A stretch of 64,000 bases of DNA from Azonexaceae bacterium. GTDB taxonomy: Bacteria > Pseudomonadota > Gammaproteobacteria > Burkholderiales > Rhodocyclaceae. The position numbers and the translations under genes are program-made. The stretch spans positions 1 through 64,000 of the forward strand of contig SSSZ01000084.1 in NCBI GenBank assembly GCA_009469675.1, written 5' to 3'. Below, in pieces: positions 28,080-37,735 of this stretch (position 1 is the stretch's first letter; every line of letters begins with the position of its first letter). Under the pieces are notes generated by a model. It saw nothing but the letters and a program-made list of their open reading frames with translations. It was not told the origin of the DNA and did not search any database.

Positions 28080-28694
28080 TCAGTTGCCGGCCTCGGCTTC
28101 GCGGCGGCGGGCCTTTTCCATTTTCTCCGCCACCCGCCGGTCGTGTTTGGCCTGTTTTTCCCGAATCCGCGCTTCGTTGGCCCGGCGCCGGGCCTCGCCC
28201 TCTTCCGCCTTGGCCGCCTTGTCGGCGATCCGCTCCTCGCGGTTGGCCGCCGCGGCGGCGCGCTCTTCCCGCGTCGCCGCCTGGCGTTCTTCGAGATCGG
28301 CGGCGCGGCGCGGCGCGTCCTCGATGCGGCGGGCGTCCTTGTCGCCCAGGCGTTCCTTCTTGACCTGGCGCTCCAGGGCCTTGCCTTCGTTTTCTTCGCG
28401 CCGTGCCTCCTTGACAGCGGCGACGTAGCGCTGGCGGGCCTCGCCCTGGCAGTCGTTGACCCGGAACTTCTTGAAACAGGCTTTCTTTTCGCTTTCCAGG
28501 CGGGCCGTCGCCTCGGCGTGGGCGGCGCTGCCCGCCCGCTGCATGGCCTTGGCCCTGGCCAGGCGGCGATCCCAGTCGGCGACCTGGCCGGCGTCGGCGC
28601 CGGCCTCCGCTTCCCGGGCCGCCCAGGCCGTGCCGCACGGGAGAAGCAGCAGGAGGATCAGGCCGGCAGCCACTTGTAGGGATCGATGTTCCAT
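28080..28694 (-). CDS. Exported charged coiled-coil protein
   Basis: A 204-aa protein with a clean signal peptide (LILLLLLPCGTAWA at residues 12-25) and then a long Ala/Glu/Arg/Lys-rich helix, likely a coiled coil. Two cysteines are in ACFKKFRVNDCQGEA. The ATG at 28694 overlaps the end of the upstream HD-GYP gene by 37 bases and the next HD-GYP gene follows 13 bases after its stop, so it belongs to that operon. No function is recognised. Confidence 0.75.
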   Translation of the reverse strand: MEHRSLQVAAGLILLLLLPCGTAWAAREAEAGADAGQVADWDRRLARAKAMQRAGSAAHAEATARLESEKKACFKKFRVNDCQGEARQRYVAAVKEARREENEGKALERQVKKERLGDKDARRIEDAPRRAADLEERQAATREERAAAAANREERIADKAAKAEEGEARRRANEARIREKQAKHDRRVAEKMEKARRREAEAGN

Positions 28695-29863
28695 TTTTCG
28701 TAATTCTCGTAGCCGGTGACGCGATCCTGAACCTTGGCGAGGTCGATGGTTTCCGGCGGGATGTAGTACTGCTTGGCGGCATGGTAGAACACCCGCACCA
28801 CCGGTTCGAGGAGATTGTGTTCGTTCTGTTCGACGACCACGCCGAGGCGGCCGCTTTCCAGGCGCACCAGGCTGCCCGTGGGATAGATGCCGATGGCCCG
28901 GATGAAGGCCTGGACCAGGGCCGGGTCGAAATGATGCTGGCTCCATTCGAGGAGCTTCTTGAGGGCCTGGGTGGGGGGCATGCCCTTGTGGTAGATGCGG
29001 TCCGACGAGATGGCGTCGTACACGTCGACGATGGCCGCCATCTGGCCGTGGCGGGTGATTCCTTCGCCCTTGAGGTGGTTGGGATAGCCGCTACCGTCGT
29101 AGCGTTCGTGGTGCTGGCCTGCCACCTCGAGGGCGGTGGCCGAGATTTTGGGGGTGTGCTGCAGGATGATGATGCTCTGCACGACGTGGGACTTCATCGT
29201 GGCGAATTCGGCATCGCTCAGCTTGGCCGGTTTGTTGAGGATTTCGTCCGGCACCTTGGCCTTGCCCACGTCGTGGAGGAGCGCGCCCATGGCGAGTTCG
29301 CGGATTTCGTCCCGGGGCAGCCCGAGGTTGCGGGCAAAGGCCGTCATCAGGGTGCACACCCCGACCGAATGCTCGAAGGTGTAGCTGTCGTGGCTTTTCA
29401 GGCGGGCCAGGGGGAGCAGGGCATCCTGATTGCGAAAGACCGAATCGACCATACTCTCGACCATGGGTTCGAGCTTGTCCACCTCGATCTGCAGCCCCAG
29501 GCGCAGATCGCCCATGATGTTGCGCACCACCCGGTTGGCTTCGCCGTGGATGCGCCGGGCCCGGGCCGCTTCCTCCGAAAGTTCGGCGCTGATCGGCTTA
29601 TCGTCCTGGCGGGAGGCGATTTCCAGCATCTGGCGGTCGAGATCGGCGCTCACCTCCTGCTGGGTGCGGGCGGCAAAGACGTCGGCCCCGCGAATGGTGT
29701 CGATGTACAGCTCGCGGACGCCGATGGCGCGAATCTTGGCGATGGTCGCCTCGTCGCGCAGGTAGAACTTGTTTTTCAGGAAGGGATGATCGAGCCAGCC
29801 GCAATTGAGATCGTGGACGAACATTCCCGGCAGCAGCTGGTCGATACCGATCTTCTTGATCAT
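28658..29863 (-). CDS. DUF3391 / HD-GYP c-di-GMP phosphodiesterase
   Basis: A 401-aa protein with an N-terminal DUF3391 domain (IDQLLPGMFVHDLNCGWL) and a C-terminal HD-GYP domain. All catalytic signatures are present: FEHSVGVCTL, LLHDVGKAKVPDEIL and QHHERYDGSGYPNHLKG. Likely cytoplasmic and active in c-di-GMP breakdown. It is the first gene of a three-gene minus-strand unit with the coiled-coil protein and the degenerate paralogue, and is divergent from yheS. Confidence 0.92.
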   Translation of the reverse strand: MIKKIGIDQLLPGMFVHDLNCGWLDHPFLKNKFYLRDEATIAKIRAIGVRELYIDTIRGADVFAARTQQEVSADLDRQMLEIASRQDDKPISAELSEEAARARRIHGEANRVVRNIMGDLRLGLQIEVDKLEPMVESMVDSVFRNQDALLPLARLKSHDSYTFEHSVGVCTLMTAFARNLGLPRDEIRELAMGALLHDVGKAKVPDEILNKPAKLSDAEFATMKSHVVQSIIILQHTPKISATALEVAGQHHERYDGSGYPNHLKGEGITRHGQMAAIVDVYDAISSDRIYHKGMPPTQALKKLLEWSQHHFDPALVQAFIRAIGIYPTGSLVRLESGRLGVVVEQNEHNLLEPVVRVFYHAAKQYYIPPETIDLAKVQDRVTGYENYEKWNIDPYKWLPA

Positions 29864-29902
29864 CGTGGCGGCGGAAAAAGGAGTGAAGGAAATTCTATCT
29901 CA

Positions 29903-29908
29903 TATAAT
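29903..29908 (+). promoter_or_regulatory. Candidate -10 box for yheS
   Basis: A perfect TATAAT ends ten bases before the yheS ATG at 29918. No good -35 box is seen at 16-18 bases, and no ribosome site lies between the box and the ATG. If used, the mRNA would have almost no leader. Confidence 0.3.
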
Positions 29909-29917
29909 GCCGCTCCC

Positions 29918-31825
29918 ATGATCGCCCTCCGCCAAGTCACCCTCGCCCGCGCCGCCCGCCCCCTGGTGGTGGACGCCAGCGTCCAGATCCACCCTGGCTG
30001 GCGGGTCGGCGTGGTGGGCGCCAACGGCTGCGGCAAATCGAGCCTTTTCGCCCTGCTGGCCGGCGAATTGCACGCCGAAGCCGGCGCCGTCGAGGTGCCG
30101 GCGGCCTGGCAGATCGCCCGCGTCGCCCAGGAAACGCCGGCCCTGCCCCGCGCCGCCCTCGACTTCGTCCTCGACGGCGATGCCGAACTGCGCCGCGTCG
30201 AGGCCGAGCTGGCGGCGGCCGAAGCCGCGGGCGACGGCGAGGCCATCGGCCACCTGCACGCCCGCTACGGCGAGATCGAGGGCTATTCGGCCAAGGCCCG
30301 GGCCGCCGAGGTACTGCACGGCCTGGGTTTTTCCGATGCCGACTTCGCCCGGCCGGTAGCCGAGTTCTCGGGGGGCTGGCGGGTCCGCCTCAACCTGGCC
30401 CGCGCCCTCTCCTGCCGGGCCGACCTCCTGCTCCTCGACGAACCCACCAACCACCTCGACCTCGACGCCGTCCTCTGGCTCGAAACCTGGCTGAAGACGA
30501 CCCGCAGCACCCTGCTGCTCATTTCCCACGACCGGGATTTTCTCGACTCGGTGGTCGGCCATATCGTCGCCATCGACCAGCAGCGCCTGTCGCTCACCAG
30601 CGGCGGCTACTCCGACTACGAGCGGAGCCGGGCCGCCCAGCTCGCCGTCCAGCAGGCCACCTTCGAAGCGCAGCAGAAGCAGATCGCCCACCTGCAGCGC
30701 TTCATCGACCGCTTCAAGGCCAAGGCCACCAAGGCCCGCCAGGCCCAGAGCCGGGTCAAGGCCCTGGCCCGCATGGAGATTGTCGCCGCCGCCCACGTCG
30801 ACTCGCCCTTTCATTTCGATTTCCGCCTTCCCGCCGACCTGCCCGACCCGCTGCTGGTGATTGAGGACGGCGCGGCCGGTTACGGCGGACGGCAGATTCT
30901 GACCGGGCTCAACCTGACCCTGCGCCCGGGCAGCCGCATCGGACTCCTCGGGCGCAACGGCGCGGGCAAATCGACCCTGGTCAAGCTTCTGGCCGCGGCG
31001 CTGCCCCTGGCGGCCGGCGAGCGCCGGGAGGCCAAGGCCCTGTCCATCGGCTATTTCGCCCAGCACCAGCTGGAACAGCTCCGTCCCGACGAATCGCCCC
31101 TGCAGCACCTGACCCGCCTCGAACCCACCACGCCGGAACAGGAACTGCGGGACTACCTGGGGGGATTCGATTTCCGCGGCGACATGGCGACCCGCCCGGC
31201 AGGACCGTTTTCCGGCGGCGAAAAATCCCGCCTGGCGCTGGCGCTGCTTATCCGCACCCGGCCCAATCTGCTGCTCCTCGACGAGCCGACCAACCACCTC
31301 GACCTGGAAATGCGCGAAGCCCTGACCTTCGCCCTGCAGGACTACGAGGGCGGGGTCGTCGTCGTCTCCCACGACCGCCACCTGCTGCGCACCTGCGCCG
31401 ACGAACTCTGGCTCGTCGCCGACGGCGCCGCCGGCCTCTTCGACGGCGATCTCGACGACTACGCCGCCTGGCTCGCCGCCCGGCGCAGCGCCGAGCGTGC
31501 CCCGGCGCCGGAAGCCGCCAACGAGAAATCGGAACGCCTGCAGCAGCGGGCCGAAGCCAAGGCCAACCGCCAGGCCCTGCTCGCCCAGCGCCGCCCCCTG
31601 GTCAAGGAAATCGAACGGCTGGAGCGTGACCTCGCCCAATGGAACGGGGAAAAATCGGCCCTCGAGGCCCAGTTCGCCGACCCCGCCTTCTACGCCACGG
31701 TGGACCGCGCCCGCAGCGAAGAACTCCACCGCCAGGCAGCCCAGCTTGGCGCCCGCATCGATGCCGCCGAACTGCGCTGGCTGGAATTGCACGAAGCCCT
31801 GGAGGCGCTGCCGCCGGTCGATTGA
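29918..31825 (+). CDS. yheS: ABC-F family ATPase YheS
   Basis: A 635-aa soluble protein with two ATP-binding cassettes and no membrane part. Cassette 1: GANGCGKSS, FSGGWRVRLNLA, LLLLDEPTNHLDLDA. Cassette 2: GRNGAGKST, FSGGEKSRLALA and a second DEPTNHLDLE. The segment between carries the ABC-F linker (HLQRFIDRFKAKATKARQAQ), and a charged C-terminal helix follows. Order and sequence match Escherichia coli YheS closely; ABC-F proteins act on the ribosome. Its stop codon is the first three bases of a 108-bp repeat. Confidence 0.92.
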   Translation: MIALRQVTLARAARPLVVDASVQIHPGWRVGVVGANGCGKSSLFALLAGELHAEAGAVEVPAAWQIARVAQETPALPRAALDFVLDGDAELRRVEAELAAAEAAGDGEAIGHLHARYGEIEGYSAKARAAEVLHGLGFSDADFARPVAEFSGGWRVRLNLARALSCRADLLLLDEPTNHLDLDAVLWLETWLKTTRSTLLLISHDRDFLDSVVGHIVAIDQQRLSLTSGGYSDYERSRAAQLAVQQATFEAQQKQIAHLQRFIDRFKAKATKARQAQSRVKALARMEIVAAAHVDSPFHFDFRLPADLPDPLLVIEDGAAGYGGRQILTGLNLTLRPGSRIGLLGRNGAGKSTLVKLLAAALPLAAGERREAKALSIGYFAQHQLEQLRPDESPLQHLTRLEPTTPEQELRDYLGGFDFRGDMATRPAGPFSGGEKSRLALALLIRTRPNLLLLDEPTNHLDLEMREALTFALQDYEGGVVVVSHDRHLLRTCADELWLVADGAAGLFDGDLDDYAAWLAARRSAERAPAPEAANEKSERLQQRAEAKANRQALLAQRRPLVKEIERLERDLAQWNGEKSALEAQFADPAFYATVDRARSEELHRQAAQLGARIDAAELRWLELHEALEALPPVD

Positions 31826-31930
31826 TACCAATTCGCCGGCAATTCGAGACGCAAAGACGAGCCGAAGCCAGTGCTGGAGCACGGCAAGGCCAAGTCGCCA
31901 AGCGATCGGTTTGAAGGCGAACCGGCATGA
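31823..31930. repeat. 108-bp inverted-repeat-ended dispersed sequence, copy 1
   Basis: Matches the sequence at 48607-48714 over 108 bases without gaps (90 of 108 identical by eye). It begins at the yheS stop codon. The start ATACCAATTCGCC is the reverse complement of the end of copy 2 (GGCGAATTGGTAT), so the unit has terminal inverted repeats. A GTGCT/AGCAC hairpin is at 31871-31882. The rest of the gap to thrH (31931-32044) shows nothing notable. Confidence 0.8.
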
Positions 31931-32044
31931 CCGGCGGGCGCGGCGTTTTTTCGGCCGGGTTTGGCGGGATGTGCGAATCCTCCTGGAATTCGGACGCTAT
32001 CGGGTAAAATTGCCGTTTTTCGTGTTTCGCCCAGGGAGTTTGCC

Positions 32045-32647
32045 GTGAAGATCGTCTGTCTCGACCTCGAAGGGGTTCTGGTTCCCGAAATCTGGATCGA
32101 ATTCGCCCAGCGCACGGGCATCCCCGAGTTGACGCGCACCACCCGGGACGAGCCGGACTACGACAAGCTCATGACCTACCGCCTGGACATTCTGCGCCAG
32201 CACAAGCTCGGCCTGCCGGACATCCAGAAGGTGATCGGCGAAATGGGGCCGATGGCCGGCGCCAAGGACTTCCTCGACGCCCTGCGCGACGCCTACCAGG
32301 TCATCATCCTCTCCGACACCTTCTACGAATTCGCCAAGCCCCTCATGCAGCAGCTCGGCCACCCCACCCTCTTCTGCCATTCCCTGGAGGCCGACGGCGC
32401 CGGCATGCTGGTCAATTACCATCTGCGCATGCCCAACCAGAAGCGGGAGGCGGTGAAGCGCTTCAAGGAACTCAATTTCAAGGTGGTGGCCGCCGGCGAC
32501 AGCTACAACGACACCGCCATGCTGGGCGAGGCCCACGGCGGCATCCTCTTCCATCCGCCGGAAAACGTCATCCGCGAATTTCCCCAGTTCCCGGTGACCA
32601 TGAACTACACCGAACTGCGCCGCGAAATCGACAAGGTTCTGGCCTGA
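32045..32647 (+). CDS. thrH: Phosphoserine phosphatase / homoserine phosphotransferase ThrH
   Basis: A 200-aa HAD-superfamily phosphatase. It starts MKIVCLDLEGVLVPEIW with the DxEx form of motif I typical of ThrH rather than SerB. Motif II is ILSDTFYEF, a lysine is in NQKREAVK and motif IV is AAGDSYNDTAML. ThrH can remove phosphate from phosphoserine or transfer it to homoserine. The GTG at 32045 is chosen for its AGGGAG ribosome site. It is followed by purU. Confidence 0.92.
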   Translation: MKIVCLDLEGVLVPEIWIEFAQRTGIPELTRTTRDEPDYDKLMTYRLDILRQHKLGLPDIQKVIGEMGPMAGAKDFLDALRDAYQVIILSDTFYEFAKPLMQQLGHPTLFCHSLEADGAGMLVNYHLRMPNQKREAVKRFKELNFKVVAAGDSYNDTAMLGEAHGGILFHPPENVIREFPQFPVTMNYTELRREIDKVLA

Positions 32648-32700
32648 CCGCCGCGAGAACCCCGCCTTCCCCCCCCCGCCTTCCACTTTTCGGCCGCACC

Positions 32701-33564
<864 letters not shown>

Positions 33565-33592
33565 AGCGCCGCCCCCCGGCTCGCGGCCGGCA

Positions 33593-34369
33593 TCAGCCGG
33601 CGTAGGGATAGATCGCAGCTTCGGCGACGGGAAGGTAGTGGGTGAGCCAGCCGCGCCCGGCCGACCAATCGTGCACCAGGAAGCCGCCCGGCTCCAGGGT
33701 GTAGGCCACCGGCCCCGGGTACAGCGCGATCTGATGGGCCGTTGACGGCGCCGTCACGGCGCGGCGCCCGGCAAAGGAGGTCACCGTGAAGCGATGGACG
33801 TGGCCGCAGCAGACGGCGGCGACCCCCGGGTTGTCGGCCAGCCAGCCGGCCAGCCGGTCTTCGCCGCGACAGGCAATGACGTCGAGTCCGGGAATGCCGA
33901 CGGCGAAGGGCGGCTGGTGCATGAAGAGAAGGCTGGGCCGGGCTCCCGGCGCCACCGCATCGAGCCAGGCGATCTGGGCGTCGCCGATTTCACCGTGGTC
34001 GGCACCGGGTACCGTCGCATCGAGCAGGACAAGCCGCCAGCCGGCGACGTCCCGGCACTGGCCGGCGAGGGGGCCGGCGGCCCAGGGCTGGCCAGGAAAG
34101 GCGCGCTTCAGGGCGGCCCGGTCGTCATGGTTGCCCGGCAGGAGCGCCCAGGGCATGGGCAGTTCGGCCAGGGCGCCAGCCAGCCGGGCGTAGGCCGCCG
34201 CCGTCGGCTCGTTCACCAGGTCGCCGCTGAAGACCGCCAGATCGGGCCGGGGGTCGAGCTGGCCGAGGCGGCGCAACGCCGCCGCCAGGGCGCCGGCGGT
34301 ATCGACCCGGCCGTAGAGCGGGGCGCCGTCGGCCGTCAGGTGGAGGTCGGAAAGCTGGGCAATGCGCAT
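33593..34369 (-). CDS. cpdA: Calcineurin-like phosphoesterase, CpdA-type
   Basis: A 258-aa metallophosphoesterase with all five signature blocks: QLSDLHL, FSGDLVNE, LLPGNHDD, FMHQPPF and CGHVHRF. The closest type is 3',5'-cyclic AMP phosphodiesterase CpdA/Icc, but cyclic-nucleotide specificity is inferred by family. The ATG at 34369 begins with the typical MRIAQLSDLH. It is convergent with purU, 28 bases apart. Confidence 0.8.
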   Translation of the reverse strand: MRIAQLSDLHLTADGAPLYGRVDTAGALAAALRRLGQLDPRPDLAVFSGDLVNEPTAAAYARLAGALAELPMPWALLPGNHDDRAALKRAFPGQPWAAGPLAGQCRDVAGWRLVLLDATVPGADHGEIGDAQIAWLDAVAPGARPSLLFMHQPPFAVGIPGLDVIACRGEDRLAGWLADNPGVAAVCCGHVHRFTVTSFAGRRAVTAPSTAHQIALYPGPVAYTLEPGGFLVHDWSAGRGWLTHYLPVAEAAIYPYAG

Positions 34370-34397
34370 GGTTTCAGGGTAGCAAAGCCGGCGGGCG

Positions 34398-34426
34398 AAA
34401 AAAAGCGGGCGCCGAAAGGCGCCCGC
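34398..34426 (-). terminator. Rho-independent terminator of glnK-amtB
   Basis: On the minus strand, a perfect nine-base-pair stem (GCGGGCGCC/GGCGCCCGC) with a TTTC loop is followed by seven T. It lies 24 bases after the amtB stop codon. Confidence 0.93.
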
Positions 34427-34449
34427 AAGGAGAGAGCAAGAGCCGTTGC

Positions 34450-35949
34450 TCAGTGGTGGTACGCGGTTTCGCCGTGGGCGGTGAGGTCGAGGCCTTCGCG
34501 CTCTTCGTCTTCCGGCACGCGCAGCCCGACCACGATATCGACCAGCTTGTAGGCCACCAGGGAAACCACGCCGGACCACACGACGACGGTTCCGACGCCC
34601 CAGAGCTGGCTGATGACCTGGGCCGTCATGTCGAAATCGCCGACCTTGTTGGCCACGTAGTCGTAGACCCCGGTGCCGCCCAGGGAGGGCGCGGCGAAGA
34701 CGCCGGTGAGGATGGCGCCGAGGATGCCGCCCAGGCCATGGACGCCGAAGACGTCGAGGGAGTCGTCGGCGCCGAGGATCTTCTTCAGGCCATTGACGCC
34801 CCACAGGCAGACCACGCCAGCCAGGAGACCGATGACCAGGGCGCCCATGACGCCGACGTAGCCGGCGGCGGGGGTGATGGCGACGAGGCCGGCGACGGCG
34901 CCGGAAGCGGCGCCCAGCATCGACGGCTTACCCTTGATGATCCATTCGGCGCACATCCAGGAAAGGGCGGCACAGGCGGTGGCGAGCCAGGTGTTGACCA
35001 TGGCCAGGGCGGCGCCGCCGGAGGCTTCGAGGGCGGAGCCGGCGTTGAAGCCGAACCAGCCGAACCACAGGAGGGAAGCGCCGATCATGGTGAAGGTCAG
35101 GCTGTGGGGGGCCATGGCGACGTTCCCCAGGCCGGTGCGCTTGCCCACCATGTAGGCGCCGACCAGACCGGCGACGGCGGCGTTGATGTGCACCACGGTG
35201 CCGCCGGCGAAGTCGAGGGCGCCTTTCTGGAAGAGGAAGCCGGCGGTGGCCTGCACCTTGTCGAAAACGTCGGGGCCGGTATAGGCGTCCGGACCCGCCC
35301 AGTACCACACCATGTGGGCCATGGGGATGTAGGAGAGGGTGAACCAGATCACGGTGAAGAGGAGCACCGCCGAGAAGCGGGCCCGCTCGGCAAAGGCGCC
35401 GACGATGAGGGCGCAGGTGATGGCGGCGAAGGCGCCCTGGAAGATGACGTAGGCCAGCTCCGAGATGACCACGCCCTTGGTGAAGGTGGCGGCCACGGAA
35501 TCCGGCGTCACGCCCTTGAGGAAGAGCTTGTCCAGGGAACCGAAGAAGGCGTTGCCCTCGTTGAAGGCGGCCGAGTAGCCGTAGACCACCCACAGCACGG
35601 TGACCAGCGAAAAGATGGTGAACACCTGCATGAGCACCGACAGCATGTTCTTGGTGCGCACCAGGCCGCCGTAAAAGAGGGCAAGGCCGGGAATCGACAT
35701 GAGGATGACGAGGGCCGCCGAGAGCATGACCCAGGCGTTGTCGCCCTTGTTGGGAACGGGCGCCGGGGTGGCGGCGGGAGCCGCCTCGGCAGTGCCGGCG
35801 GCAGCGGGTGCAGCGCCGGCCTCGACGGCGGCGGCGGCGGCCGGCGCCGTGACGGCGGGGGCCGCCGGGGCGGCCTTCTCCTCGGCCCAGGCCGGAGCGC
35901 CGAGGGTAACGGCGCCGAGCAGGGCCAGCATGGCAAATAGGCGTTTCAT
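34450..35949 (-). CDS. amtB: Ammonium transporter AmtB
   Basis: A 499-aa Amt protein. A signal peptide (residues 1-22, LLGAVTLGAPAWA) is followed by about 45 Ala/Pro-rich residues and then eleven predicted membrane helices. Twin-histidine pore residues are in GGTVVHINAAVAGL and VFGVHGLGG; the GALDFAGG aspartate is also present. It moves ammonium into the cell and is blocked by GlnK. glnK lies 10 bases upstream in the same operon, with a strong terminator behind. Confidence 0.96.
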   Translation of the reverse strand: MKRLFAMLALLGAVTLGAPAWAEEKAAPAAPAVTAPAAAAAVEAGAAPAAAGTAEAAPAATPAPVPNKGDNAWVMLSAALVILMSIPGLALFYGGLVRTKNMLSVLMQVFTIFSLVTVLWVVYGYSAAFNEGNAFFGSLDKLFLKGVTPDSVAATFTKGVVISELAYVIFQGAFAAITCALIVGAFAERARFSAVLLFTVIWFTLSYIPMAHMVWYWAGPDAYTGPDVFDKVQATAGFLFQKGALDFAGGTVVHINAAVAGLVGAYMVGKRTGLGNVAMAPHSLTFTMIGASLLWFGWFGFNAGSALEASGGAALAMVNTWLATACAALSWMCAEWIIKGKPSMLGAASGAVAGLVAITPAAGYVGVMGALVIGLLAGVVCLWGVNGLKKILGADDSLDVFGVHGLGGILGAILTGVFAAPSLGGTGVYDYVANKVGDFDMTAQVISQLWGVGTVVVWSGVVSLVAYKLVDIVVGLRVPEDEEREGLDLTAHGETAYHH

Positions 35950-35959
35950 GGGTCGCTCC

Positions 35960-37239
<1,280 letters not shown>

Positions 37240-37289
37240 GACTTCTCTCCAGAATCAGGGCAATAAAGATAGTTGTGCAGTACGGCAGT

Positions 37290-37306
37290 AGCAGAACCTG
37301 TGCCAG
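37290..37306 (-). promoter_or_regulatory. Sigma-54 promoter for porin-glnK-amtB
   Basis: On the minus strand the sequence is CTGGCACAGGTTCTGCT, with GG and GC spaced by ten bases as in -24/-12 promoters (consensus TGGCAC-N5-TTGCW; one mismatch in the -12 element). The start point would fall near 37279, giving a leader of about 40 bases. Confidence 0.8.
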
Positions 37307-37369
37307 GGCAATTTATTACGGAAAATCAATCTATTATCCGGGTCGCCTCGGACCACGGCCCGCTCTGAC

Positions 37370-37415
37370 GCACCGCCGTGGTGCGGCGCTTCCGGCCCAC
37401 GCACCACCCGGGAGC
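37370..37415 (-). promoter_or_regulatory. Tandem NtrC-type binding sites
   Basis: GCACC-N5-GGTGC at 37370-37384 matches the NtrC half-site pair TGCACC-N5-GGTGCA apart from the outermost bases. A second, weaker copy GCACC-N5-GGAGC is at 37401-37415. The two are 31 bases apart, about three helical turns, and lie 64-125 bases upstream of the sigma-54 promoter. Confidence 0.7.
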
Positions 37416-37473
37416 GCCCTCCGGATGACGGCATGGCCTGTGCTAAACTGCGACCCCTACGGAGGATGTGCCC

Positions 37474-37716
37474 ATGCTTGACCCGAAGACCCTCGATGAC
37501 CTCGGCGCCCGCCTGAGCGCCCTGCTCGCCGCCGGCCCCGCCCGGGATCTGGAAAAAAACGCCAAGGCCGTGATGGCCGGATTGTTCGCCAAACTGGATC
37601 TCGTCACCCGGGAAGAATTCGACGTCCAGGCCCAGGTGCTGGCCCGCACCCGCGAAAAGCTGAAGGATCTCGAAGCCCGGGTCGAGGCCCTGGAGCGCGC
37701 CCGATCGGCCCCCTAA
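37474..37716 (+). CDS. ubiK: Ubiquinone biosynthesis accessory factor UbiK
   Basis: An 80-aa BMFP-type coiled-coil protein that helps UbiJ and ubiquinone hydroxylases. It has the pattern LDDLGARLSALL, then AVMAGLFAKLDLVTREEFDVQ and a heptad-rich C-terminus. The ATG at 37474 is chosen because GGAGG lies eight bases upstream; a GTG six bases earlier is too close to that site. It is 19 bases upstream of comM. Confidence 0.9.
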   Translation: MLDPKTLDDLGARLSALLAAGPARDLEKNAKAVMAGLFAKLDLVTREEFDVQAQVLARTREKLKDLEARVEALERARSAP

Positions 37717-37735
37717 GCCGCCGGAGCACGGCCTG

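Noticed and set aside
34453..35940. Plus-strand frame opposite amtB
   Set aside because: Shadow of AmtB, rich in Gly/Asp/Glu/His with no recognisable family.
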